Positions 1-7,559 of a stretch of DNA of 34,594 nucleotides are shown here, piece after piece; positions within the stretch are counted from its first letter, which is position 1, and each line of letters opens with the position of its first letter. The translations under genes and the position numbers were made by a program. The notes under the pieces were generated by a model that saw only the letters and a program-made list of their open reading frames with translations, was not told the origin of the DNA and made no database searches. The DNA comes from Armatimonadota bacterium (GTDB taxonomy: Bacteria; Armatimonadota; Armatimonadia; Armatimonadales; Capsulimonadaceae). The stretch lies in assembly GCA_025354405.1 (NCBI GenBank), contig JANXMY010000146.1, positions 1-34,594 on the forward strand, given 5' to 3'.

Positions 1-1
1 T

Positions 2-784
2 GCAGAGGAAGAAACGGGTTACCCAACCCAAAAACCCGTATCTCTCCTAGAACGCATCATCAAAGCCTCGTCCAACCCGGGCGACCTCGTTCTCGACTGC
101 TTCTGCGGCTCCGGCACTACTGCGGCTGTCGCGGAGAAGCTGGGGCGGCGGTGGATTACCTGCGACCTCGGACGCTTTGCTATTCACACCGCCCGCAAGC
201 GATTCCTCGCCATCGAAAACATCAAGCCGTTTGTCGTGCAGAACCTAGGCAAATACGAGCGGCAGCAGTGGCAGCAGGCCGAGTTCGGCGAGAACGCAGT
301 GGCACTGACGCAGGCATATCGCGAATTCATTTTGGGCTTGTACAGTGCAAAGCCGATAACCGGCTATCTCTGGCTGCACGGGGTCAAGCACGGTCATATG
401 GTGCATGTGGGCGGCGTGGACGCCCCCATCAGTGTCGGCGACGTGGCGCAGGTGGTGGCGGAATTTAAGCGCAGCCGGGGCACGGGGAAGGATGCGCCGA
501 CACAAAACCGGGTGGATATTCTGGGTTGGGATTTTGCCTTTGAGATCAACGAAGTCAGCAAGCAGCAGGCTGCACTGGCAGGAGTAGACGTGAAATTTGT
601 GCGTATTCCGCGCGAAGTACTGGAAAAGAAAGCGGTCGAACAGGGAGACATTAAATTCTTCGAACTGGCCGCCCTGTCGGTCGATGTCGTGACAAGCGGC
701 CGGGGCGTGACGCTGACTCTTAAAGACTTCGTGATCCCGCTGGATGACGTGCCGTACGAGGTGCAGACGGCGATCACGCACTAG
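2..784 (+). CDS. Site-specific DNA adenine methyltransferase, C-terminal part (type III Mod-like), 5' truncated
   Basis: The gene enters from the left edge, so its start is not visible. The frame beginning at base 2 reads TGYPTQKP, then [10 protein letters not shown] and, at about bases 89-118, [13 protein letters not shown]. This is the SAM-binding motif I (FxGxGTT) of beta-class N6-adenine methyltransferases, in which motif I lies downstream of the catalytic DPPY motif; that motif must lie outside the window. About 200 residues follow motif I, as in Mod-type proteins paired with large Res helicases. The frame ends at an amber codon (782-784), but the same frame continues for 73 more sense codons with family-like sequence. 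The next genes are an ATPase regulator and a Res-like protein, so the enzyme is probably the modification subunit of that cassette. The family call is confident; whether a functional protein is made is uncertain because of the amber. Confidence 0.85.
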   Translation, partial: AEEETGYPTQKPVSLLERIIKASSNPGDLVLDCFCGSGTTAAVAEKLGRRWITCDLGRFAIHTARKRFLAIENIKPFVVQNLGKYERQQWQQAEFGENAVALTQAYREFILGLYSAKPITGYLWLHGVKHGHMVHVGGVDAPISVGDVAQVVAEFKRSRGTGKDAPTQNRVDILGWDFAFEINEVSKQQAALAGVDVKFVRIPREVLEKKAVEQGDIKFFELAALSVDVVTSGRGVTLTLKDFVIPLDDVPYEVQTAITH

Positions 785-1006
785 GAGCAGTGGATCGACT
801 ACTGGGCCGTCGACTGGGACAACAAGGGCGACACGTTTCACAATCAGTGGCAGTCCTACCGAACGCGCAAAGATAAGACGCTGCAGCACGTCATCGCTTC
901 GCCGCCCGGAACTTACCCTGAACCGGGGGAATACCGGGTAGTGGTCAAAGTGATCGACATCTTGGGGAACGACACGACGAAGACGCTCAAAGTGCAGGTA
1001 AACTAG
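785..1006 (+). pseudogene. C-terminal tail of the methyltransferase beyond an in-frame amber stop
   Basis: Directly after the TAG at 782-784 the same frame stays open for 73 codons to a second TAG at 1004-1006. It reads EQWIDYWAVDWDNKGDTF, and later EYRVVVKVIDILGNDTT near the end. From memory this resembles the conserved C-terminus of the same methyltransferase group (W-x-x-WIDYWAVDWD, then VVVKVxDIxGNDT). The residue replaced by the stop is likely tryptophan, since TGG to TAG is one G-to-A change; that is an inference. The segment is either a decayed gene end, a sequencing error, or made by amber readthrough. It has no start codon or ribosome binding site of its own that I can see. Confidence 0.7.
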
Positions 1007-1011
1007 AGGGT

Positions 1012-2403
1012 ATGGAGAGTAGCGAAAATCAATCTGCCAATCTTTCTTTGTTTGCTGGAACTGACCTGGAACCGGAGTCAGAAACGGCAGAACGTAAACA
1101 ATCCTGGAACGAAGACTGTCTGAAAGTTCTGGCGGCTTTTGCGAATACGCGCGGCGGTACACTCTGGATCGGAGTTCACGACGACGGTCACACGGTGGGA
1201 TGGTCTGGTGATGGACGCGCTCAAGAAGCAATTTCCTGCCAGATTTCCGATACCCTGCAATGTCTTCCTATCGGTATGACGCTCCAGACTCGCGACAGCT
1301 TGCCAGTTTTGGTGATCCGTATGGCCCGTGCTGCTTCTCCGGTAGCGATCCGAGGTCGCTATTATCGCCGACTTGGGAATTCGACTCGTGAAATTCCCGA
1401 TGGTGAACTTCCACGCTTTCTCCTGGAACGCACCGGCCAGAACTGGGACGAACTCCCCTCAGACTTCGGATTGGATGCCGTTGCAGAAAAGACAGTGGCC
1501 GATTTCCGCATTCTCGCCCGCGAACGTCTGCCCGATCTCTCTCCTTCTGACACGACGGCACTGGTTCTCGACAAATTGCAGCTCACCCTTTCGGATACCC
1601 GCCTGAACCGCGCGGGGCTGCTTCTCTTCGGCCAAAATCCACAACGCCTTGTCAGGTCAGCATATGTCCAGATTGGGCGCTTCGGAGACGAGACGACAAT
1701 TCTGGACGAGAAACCGGCGACTGGTAACCTCTTTGTTCAGCTGGAACAAACTATGCAAGCCATCCGGGGATACGTTTTTGTCCGGTACGACATCCCCAAA
1801 ACGGCGGCAGGCCGTTCCAGCCTGGAAGATCTACAACGACATGAAGTTTGGGAGTTTCCCTACGATGCGGTGCGTGAGGCCGTCTTAAATGCTTTGGTTC
1901 ATCGTGATTATACGAGCGTAGGGCGTGTTCAGATTCGCGTCTATAATGACCGGCTTGTCATCAGCAATCCTGGCAGTTTGCCGGAGAGTTTAACTATCAG
2001 TGATTTGTTCAAGGAACATAATTCCTTTCCGCGGAATCCCGCCATCGCACAGACGATATACTACACGCAGCTCATTGAAAAGTGGGGTACAGGGACAATA
2101 CGAATGCGAAATGCCTGCCGTGCCGAGGGCGCGGCAGACCCCGAATTTGAAGCACGGCCAAACGAGTTTGTTGTCACACTCCGCAAGAGTCGCATCCTAC
2201 AAAAACCCTCTGCCCCCATTCTCACATCCGAAGATAGACAGATTTTAGTATGGGCGAGCAGTCAGGCGAGTTTCACCGTCAGCGAATGTTTAGAAGCACT
2301 ACACCTGACCCGACGCCGCGCACGTTATTTGATACAGCGGCTTGTCCAGAAGGGATTGCTGACGCCACAGGGAGAAAATCGGCAGCGCCGATACCACTCT
2401 TAA
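1012..2403 (+). CDS. AlbA_2/Schlafen-type putative ATP-binding transcriptional regulator
   Basis: This 463-residue protein starts with ATG five bases after the second stop of the methyltransferase frame. The N-terminal part (about 20-130) is an AlbA_2 (Schlafen AAA_4-like) domain with the diagnostic stretch AAFANTRGGTLWIGVHDDG. The middle and C-terminal part carries a GHKL-like HATPase segment (REAVLNALVHRDY, then a PG motif in ISNPGSLPE), as in proteins often annotated as RecG-like or as ATP-binding transcriptional regulators. The last 60 or so residues look like a winged helix (SECLEALHLTRRRARYLIQRL). Such proteins are common in defence islands, and this one sits between the methylase and the Res subunit. 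Its direct target is unknown. The repeat array right after its stop is a plausible binding site, which is an inference. Confidence 0.85.
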   Translation: MESSENQSANLSLFAGTDLEPESETAERKQSWNEDCLKVLAAFANTRGGTLWIGVHDDGHTVGWSGDGRAQEAISCQISDTLQCLPIGMTLQTRDSLPVLVIRMARAASPVAIRGRYYRRLGNSTREIPDGELPRFLLERTGQNWDELPSDFGLDAVAEKTVADFRILARERLPDLSPSDTTALVLDKLQLTLSDTRLNRAGLLLFGQNPQRLVRSAYVQIGRFGDETTILDEKPATGNLFVQLEQTMQAIRGYVFVRYDIPKTAAGRSSLEDLQRHEVWEFPYDAVREAVLNALVHRDYTSVGRVQIRVYNDRLVISNPGSLPESLTISDLFKEHNSFPRNPAIAQTIYYTQLIEKWGTGTIRMRNACRAEGAADPEFEARPNEFVVTLRKSRILQKPSAPILTSEDRQILVWASSQASFTVSECLEALHLTRRRARYLIQRLVQKGLLTPQGENRQRRYHS

Positions 2404-2408
2404 TCTCT

Positions 2409-2460
2409 ATTGACAGCGTATTGACAAAGTATTGACAATAAAAGTGTCAATACTTTGTCA
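2409..2460 (+). promoter_or_regulatory. Iteron and inverted-repeat operator candidate in front of res
   Basis: ATTGACA occurs three times at 2409-2415, 2420-2426 and 2431-2437, exactly 11 bp apart, about one helical turn. The 16-mer at 2422-2437 (TGACAAAGTATTGACA) is perfectly inverted at 2445-2460 with a 7-base AT-rich loop. Nearly the whole short gap between the ATPase gene and res is made of these repeats. TTGACA also matches a sigma-70 -35 hexamer, but I found no good -10 at the right distance. The array could be a protein operator, or an RNA hairpin that occludes the res ribosome binding site. Confidence 0.7.
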
Positions 2461-2478
2461 GTAGAAAGGATGGGAATC

Positions 2479-5034
2479 ATGCCCCGCACCAAAACCGCAC
2501 CCGGACAGCTCAGTCTGCTCGACGCAAAAACGAAAACAGCTCCCTGTGTCCCGGCCATTAAAGAGGCCGTGACTGCCTGGCGGGAAGGAGACTACAAAGG
2601 TATTACCGGTACGACTCGTAGCCTGCTTAACTACTGGTTTCAGACTGACCATCGGCTGCCGAACGGACGGTTTTTCCGGTACCACTACGCCCAGCGCGAA
2701 GCGATGGAAACACTCGTTTATCTGTACGAAGTGGTGAAGATACGACGCCAAAAACAGTTGATCGAAAAATATACGACTCTCATCGATTTGAAGCTGCTGC
2801 AGCAGGATGACTTTGCCCGGTATGCCGTCAAGATGGCGACTGGCAGCGGGAAAACCAAAGTCATGTCGCTGGCTATCGCCTGGCAGTTCTTCAATGCAGT
2901 TCTGGAAAGCGACGAAGAATACGCCAAAACTTTTCTAATACTCGCACCAAACGTAATTGTCTTCGAGCGGCTTCGCACGGATTTCGCAGGCGGCTTGATT
3001 TTTCGGAAGGACCCGATTATCCCCCCGGAACTCGAAATGTTCTGGGACTTTGACTGTTATATGCGTGGTGAAGGCGAACGGGCTACATCAGAAGGAGCAT
3101 TGTACCTGAGCAATGTGCAGCAGTTATATGAGCGTGACGGGGAAAACGAAGACGAGCCGGAAGCAATGACCGCACTGATGGGTTCCAAACCACCCTCGAA
3201 AAAGATGGAAGTCGAAGATTTTAGTGAACGCATCACAGCCCGTGCAGGAAACTGTATGGTCGTCAACGATGAAGCCCACCACACGCATGAAGAGGAAAGC
3301 GAATGGAACTCCGTAATTCGCCGCCTGCACAAATCATTAGTACCCGCCACAGTCATTCAGCTTGATGTCACGGCAACGCCGCGCCATAGCAAGGGAGCAT
3401 TGTTCTCCTGGACTATCTCCGACTATCCACTGAAACAGGCGATTATCGACAACATCGTGAAGCGGCCAATGAAAGGGATCGCGGTCGGCATTGCCGAAGC
3501 CCCATCCGATGTCGCCAGCATACGTTATGAAGCATACTTGACCGCCGGAGTAGAGCGGTGGAAAGAGTACCGAGAGCAGCTAGCTCCGCTCGGTAAAAAG
3601 CCTCTGCTCTTCGTCATGATGAACGATACGGCGGAGGCTGATGATGTCGGCGACTATTTACGAAACAAATACCCCTCGGAATTCGCCGGAGAAAAGCTGC
3701 TGGTCATACACACAAATACGAAGGGAGAGGTCTCGACGAAGGACTTAGATAAAGCCCGTACGACTGCCCGCGAAGTAGACGACGCTACGAGTCCCGTAAA
3801 CGCCATTGTCAGCGTCTTGATGCTGCGCGAGGGCTGGGACGTGCAAAATGTCACGGTGATTGTTGGTCTACGGCCTTACTCATCCAAAGCGAATATCCTC
3901 CCAGAGCAGACTATCGGGCGGGGTTTACGCCTGATGTTCCGAGACCAGGGAAGCACCTATGTCGAGCGCGTCGATGTCATCGGCAACAAAAAGTTTATTG
4001 AGTTTGTGGAGCAACTAGAAAAAGAGGAAGATATTGAACTGGGTACGTTCAAGATCGGCCAGGATCCGGTCAAAATTGTCACGATCACTCCTGACCCGGC
4101 GAAAATGAATAAAGATATTGCGCTGCCGATTCTCAGTCCCATTTTAGCCAGAAAGAAGACTTTGAAGGAAGAGATAGCCGCTCTCGATGTCAAAGAATTC
4201 AAGCATCAAACGCTTCCAATGAAAGAGAATGATGCGGCGTCTAAGAGTTTCCGATACGAAGGTTATGACATTATTACCTGGGAGAAGCAGATCGATCGTG
4301 AGTATTCGATCCCGGAGATGCAGACACCGGAAGAAGTCATTTCCTATTATGCCAAACGTATTGCCCAGGATGTAAAGCTTCCTTCACAGTTCTCCGCACT
4401 CGTACCGAAGATACGAGAGTTTTTGGAAGAGAAGGCTTTTGGTGAAGTCGTTTCGCTCAACAATCGAACGATGATCAAGGCCATTTCCAGCAATGTGGCC
4501 TCATTCATTACCATCACGACTTTTGCCAAAGAGCTTCGGACTTTGGTGATCGAAGAACTGGTGCCTCAGCTACAGCATGAAGGAAGAAAATTATCGGAGA
4601 CGCTTCCATTTCCCTACTCACGTCCTATTCTTGCTCATGCGAGTAACTGCGTATTCAATCACGTGCCATGCGACAACGAATTCGAGCGTCAGTTTGCAAA
4701 ATTCCTGCAGGACGCAAGTGACCTGGATTGTTTTTCCAAGTTGCCTTCACAGTTTGGGTTCGCTATCGAATACACGGATAATGCCACGAACCTGCGCTAC
4801 TATGAACCGGACTTTGTCGCCATTCACGAAGATGGAACTCATTGGTTAATCGAGACAAAGGGCCAAGTCAATGTGGATGTTGCCCACAAAAATAGGGCTG
4901 CGACCTTGTGGTGTGAAAATGCGAAACTGCTTGCAGGTACAAACTGGCAATACATCATTGTTCATCAATCAGATTTTAATCAGCTCCAACCGGATTCATT
5001 TTCAGATATTCTCGCGCTTCAATCCCTCTTTTAA
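2479..5034 (+). CDS. Type III restriction enzyme Res subunit-like DEAD/DEAH helicase-nuclease
   Basis: From ATG 2479 the protein has 851 residues. I chose this start because AAAGGA lies at a suitable distance; TTG 2455 lies inside the inverted repeat and ATG 2470 directly abuts AAAGG. Walker A is ATGSGKT at about 120-126 and the DEAH box is at about 264-267 in VVNDEAHHTH. The helicase C-terminal part contains MLREGWDVQNVTVIVGLRPY and EQTIGRGLRL (motif VI). The C-terminus has D778, then E792-T-K794 in YYEPDFVAIHED and WLIETKG, a PD-(D/E)xK nuclease signature. Together these indicate an ATP-driven restriction subunit acting with the Mod protein. The catalytic motifs look intact although the upstream Mod frame is interrupted. 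Without a working Mod partner, activity is doubtful or regulated. Confidence 0.93.
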   Translation: MPRTKTAPGQLSLLDAKTKTAPCVPAIKEAVTAWREGDYKGITGTTRSLLNYWFQTDHRLPNGRFFRYHYAQREAMETLVYLYEVVKIRRQKQLIEKYTTLIDLKLLQQDDFARYAVKMATGSGKTKVMSLAIAWQFFNAVLESDEEYAKTFLILAPNVIVFERLRTDFAGGLIFRKDPIIPPELEMFWDFDCYMRGEGERATSEGALYLSNVQQLYERDGENEDEPEAMTALMGSKPPSKKMEVEDFSERITARAGNCMVVNDEAHHTHEEESEWNSVIRRLHKSLVPATVIQLDVTATPRHSKGALFSWTISDYPLKQAIIDNIVKRPMKGIAVGIAEAPSDVASIRYEAYLTAGVERWKEYREQLAPLGKKPLLFVMMNDTAEADDVGDYLRNKYPSEFAGEKLLVIHTNTKGEVSTKDLDKARTTAREVDDATSPVNAIVSVLMLREGWDVQNVTVIVGLRPYSSKANILPEQTIGRGLRLMFRDQGSTYVERVDVIGNKKFIEFVEQLEKEEDIELGTFKIGQDPVKIVTITPDPAKMNKDIALPILSPILARKKTLKEEIAALDVKEFKHQTLPMKENDAASKSFRYEGYDIITWEKQIDREYSIPEMQTPEEVISYYAKRIAQDVKLPSQFSALVPKIREFLEEKAFGEVVSLNNRTMIKAISSNVASFITITTFAKELRTLVIEELVPQLQHEGRKLSETLPFPYSRPILAHASNCVFNHVPCDNEFERQFAKFLQDASDLDCFSKLPSQFGFAIEYTDNATNLRYYEPDFVAIHEDGTHWLIETKGQVNVDVAHKNRAATLWCENAKLLAGTNWQYIIVHQSDFNQLQPDSFSDILALQSLF

Positions 5035-5053
5035 TATCGTAGTCCCCCAACAC

Positions 5054-5082
5054 TTGACGTCGGGGCAGTTTTGTTGTAACAT
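5054..5082 (+). promoter_or_regulatory. Sigma-70-type promoter for the parvulin gene
   Basis: TTGACG (5054-5059) and TAACAT (5077-5082) are separated by exactly 17 bases. Transcription would begin near 5090, giving a leader of about 70 bases before the TTG start at 5159. The site follows the res stop at 5034 and separates the restriction cassette from the next unit. Confidence 0.65.
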
Positions 5083-5158
5083 AGGGAACGTAACGCTTTC
5101 AACTCAATACTCTGGAAGTGAACGGTGTGCTTTGCACCGCGAAAGGGGTCTTTTTACC

Positions 5159-6181
5159 TTGTTTTTCCCGACACGACGCTCCCAACGCTGGCCGGTCGCG
5201 CTGGCTCTTCTGCTGGCTTCCGCCCCACTGGCTTTGACATCGGCAGCAGGAGCACAGACTCCTGCCATGGTTCCCGATCTGCCTCCTGCCCCGCCGGCGG
5301 CTCCGGCACCGCTGCTGACCTCGACACCACGTCCCACAACCATCGCCCCGCCCGGTGTCGCCGCGACCGTCAACGGCGTCAAAATCTACCGATTCCAAGT
5401 GGCAAACGAAGCACTGAAAATGATGGGGCCGCAGCTCGTCAGCCAGATGATCCTGATCGAGCTGATCAAGCAGACGGCCTTGAAAGAGGGTGTCTTGGTG
5501 TCCAACGCACAGGTGGACGCCCGCTTGATCCAGCTGCGACAGCAGTATGCCGAGCGTGTCCCCGGCGGCTTGGAGGCAATTCTCGCCCAGCGGCATCAGA
5601 CCCTGCCGTCGTATAAAGAGCAGCTCAAAACCGAGATTCTGGTCGAAGCCCTGGTTTCGAAGACCGTGCCGCCCACCGCCGCTTCGGCGGCTACCCCTCG
5701 CTTCCATGCCCGCCACCTGCTGATTCTTACCAGCAGCCCAAACCCGCAGATGGCGCCTGACTCGAAGCCCCCGCATACCGATGCCGAGGCACTCGCGCTG
5801 ATCGCTAAGGCCCAGGCGGAGCTCAAGGCCGGCAAGAGCTTCATCGATGTCGCGAACACCTACACTGAAGATCCTTCCGGCAAAGGCAAAGGCGGGGACC
5901 TTGGCCTGCTGGATGCGAAAACACAGTTTGACCCGGCCTTTCTGAAGGCTGCCCTTGCCCTGAAGCCCGGCGAAGTGACGGCGGTTCCGGTGAAGTCCGT
6001 CTACGGATATCATCTGATCAAGCTGGACAGCTCGAACACTGCCCCCCTGCCGGGCGATGCCAAGCTGTATGTCGCCGCCGCCGAAGCGGATCGGCGTCAG
6101 CAGGTGCAGCAGGCCATACCCGCGTATGTCCAGAAGCTCAAGGCAAACGCAAAGATCGTGGATTTTCTGGCCGCCCCATAG
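5159..6181 (+). CDS. Secreted parvulin-type peptidyl-prolyl isomerase (SurA/PrsA-like)
   Basis: The 340-residue protein begins with TTG after GAAAGGGG; a TTG at 5132 is an alternative start. An N-terminal signal segment (RRSQRW, then a hydrophobic run LALLLASAPLAL ending near AAGAQT) directs it across the membrane, followed by a Pro/Ala-rich linker. VAATVNGVKIYRFQVANEAL is the usual SurA_N-type chaperone start. The rotamase core contains FHARHLLI, AKAQAELKAGKSFIDVANTY, GGDLGLL and YGYHLIKL, all hallmark parvulin segments. It should catalyse proline cis-trans isomerisation and assist folding of exported proteins. It is preceded by its own promoter and followed by a terminator, so it is probably monocistronic. 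Confidence 0.88.
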   Translation: MFFPTRRSQRWPVALALLLASAPLALTSAAGAQTPAMVPDLPPAPPAAPAPLLTSTPRPTTIAPPGVAATVNGVKIYRFQVANEALKMMGPQLVSQMILIELIKQTALKEGVLVSNAQVDARLIQLRQQYAERVPGGLEAILAQRHQTLPSYKEQLKTEILVEALVSKTVPPTAASAATPRFHARHLLILTSSPNPQMAPDSKPPHTDAEALALIAKAQAELKAGKSFIDVANTYTEDPSGKGKGGDLGLLDAKTQFDPAFLKAALALKPGEVTAVPVKSVYGYHLIKLDSSNTAPLPGDAKLYVAAAEADRRQQVQQAIPAYVQKLKANAKIVDFLAAP

Positions 6182-6192
6182 GCTGACCACAC

Positions 6193-6232
6193 CGGCCCGT
6201 TCGAACTAAATTCGGCGGGCCGAGTTTCTTTT
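6193..6232 (+). terminator. Rho-independent terminator after the parvulin gene
   Basis: CGGCCCG (6193-6199) pairs with CGGGCCG (6216-6222), with an inner CGAA/TTCG stem. The hairpin is followed by TTTCTTTT. It lies 12 bases after the parvulin stop codon. Confidence 0.75.
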
Positions 6233-6272
6233 AGATTTCACTTTTACAAAATTACAAATTTGGAGAAATCAG

Positions 6273-7436
6273 ATGGCGACCAAGACGATGAATGTTGGCA
6301 TGATCGGCTATAAGTTTATGGGGAAGGCCCATTCCAATGCCTATCGCCAAGTGGCACGCTTTTTCCCCGAGCTGCAAGTCGTTCCCGTGATGAAGGCACT
6401 CTGTGGGCGCGATGAGGCCGGAGTCAAAAAAGCCGCCGACACTTTTGGCTGGGAAAGCTATGAGACGGACTGGCGGAAATTAATCGCTCGCCCCGACATT
6501 GACATCATCGATATCGGCGCCCCCGGCAATATGCACGCGGAGATCGCGATCGCGGCGGCGCAGGCCGGAAAGCACGTTTTTTGCGAGAAACCGCTGGGGA
6601 ACTCGGCAGAGGAGGCAAAACGGATGCTGGACGCCGCAGTCGCCGCCGGGGTCTACCACATGATCTGGTTTAACTACCGCGCAAATCCCGCTGTCTCTTA
6701 CGCAAAAAAATTGATCACTGACGGTTATCTCGGCAAAATCTACCACTGGCGGGCACTTTTCCTGCAGGACTGGATCGTTGATCCGCAGTTCCCCCTGGTC
6801 TGGCGGCTGCAAAAAGAAGTCGCCGGAAGCGGCTCCCACGGAGACCTGCTGGCCCACTGTCTCGACACGGCCCGGTATCTAGTCGGCGAAATTGCCGAGG
6901 TCAGCGGCCTGCTGGAGACATTCATCAAGCAGCGCCCCGAGCTGGCTGAATCCGATGATCGGCTGGGCGGGAAAGCTTCGGATACGATGGGCGAAGTCAC
7001 GGTCGATGATGCCTCGCTGGCCCTGGCCCGTTTTGAGAATGGGGCACTGGGAACATTCGAGGCTACCCGTTTTGCGCTGGGCCGCAAGAACCACAACCGC
7101 TTCGAGATCAACGGGAGCAAGGGCAGCGTCGTCTTCAATGCAGAACGTCCAAATGAGCTTGAAATCTACACGGAAGATACCCTTGCTGGAACGCACGGCT
7201 TCCGTACCGTCAGCGTCACATCAGGTCAGGATCGCTACACCGGCCACTACTGGCCGACCGCCCACAATATTGGCTACGAGCATACGTTTACTGATCTGCT
7301 CTTCGACGCCTTTACAGCCATGGGTGAGGGAAAAAACCCTTCGCCGAACTTTCACGATGGGTATCTAAACAATGTCCTGCTGGACACCATTGCACACTCT
7401 GCCGAGACAAAGCGATGGGAGGCGGTCACACTGTGA
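6273..7436 (+). CDS. Gfo/Idh/MocA-family NAD(P)-dependent oxidoreductase
   Basis: This 387-residue protein starts with ATG after TTTGGAGAAATC. The N-terminal Rossmann region reads VGMIGYKFMGKAHSNAY, and the family hallmark EKP lies at 105-107 (HVFCEKPLGNS). The C-terminal half (GKIYHWRALF, GSGSHGDLLAHCLDTARYLVG) fits the alpha/beta substrate domain, with H-D-x3-H-x2-D-type catalytic residues in SHGDLLAHCLD. These enzymes oxidise or reduce sugars, inositols and related polyols. The exact substrate cannot be told. No other sugar-catabolic gene is adjacent, so the context gives no help. Length is typical of the family. Confidence 0.9.
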   Translation: MATKTMNVGMIGYKFMGKAHSNAYRQVARFFPELQVVPVMKALCGRDEAGVKKAADTFGWESYETDWRKLIARPDIDIIDIGAPGNMHAEIAIAAAQAGKHVFCEKPLGNSAEEAKRMLDAAVAAGVYHMIWFNYRANPAVSYAKKLITDGYLGKIYHWRALFLQDWIVDPQFPLVWRLQKEVAGSGSHGDLLAHCLDTARYLVGEIAEVSGLLETFIKQRPELAESDDRLGGKASDTMGEVTVDDASLALARFENGALGTFEATRFALGRKNHNRFEINGSKGSVVFNAERPNELEIYTEDTLAGTHGFRTVSVTSGQDRYTGHYWPTAHNIGYEHTFTDLLFDAFTAMGEGKNPSPNFHDGYLNNVLLDTIAHSAETKRWEAVTL

Positions 7437-7475
7437 GGGGAGCGTGCGAAGCTGACGTGTCGAATCCAGTACCAA

Positions 7476-7557
7476 GTCTTGATATGACGCAGCGCGGTAA
7501 TGGTCTCAGTTGGCACAGTTTGTGCAGTATGCGTCATTACCATGAGAGACATAGACT
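7476..7557 (+). promoter_or_regulatory. Overlapping inverted repeats before the acyltransferase gene
   Basis: ATGACGCA (7484-7491) is inverted at 7530-7537, and GGTAATG (7496-7502) is inverted at 7535-7541. The two right arms share three bases, so the two stems exclude each other. A small hairpin GCACA-GTT-TGTGC (7513-7525) lies between them, and AGTCT/AGACT flank the block. It lies in the 123-base gap after the oxidoreductase. No convincing promoter was found. A regulatory role is a guess. Confidence 0.35.
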
Positions 7558-7559
7558 AG

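Noticed and set aside
245-1231. Long open frame on the minus strand opposite the methyltransferase
   Set aside because: It is antisense to two well supported genes, has no recognisable domain, and its composition looks like a codon-mirror of the plus strand.
2455-2478. TTG at 2455 as the start of res
   Set aside because: It lies inside the inverted repeat and lacks a ribosome binding site; ATG 2479 has AAAGGA at good distance.
5099-6190. 363-codon minus-strand frame opposite the parvulin gene
   Set aside because: Antisense of a gene with signal peptide and parvulin motifs; no start signal or domain.
7510-7538. Sigma-70 promoter from TTGGCA
   Set aside because: No acceptable -10 hexamer lies 16-18 bases downstream.
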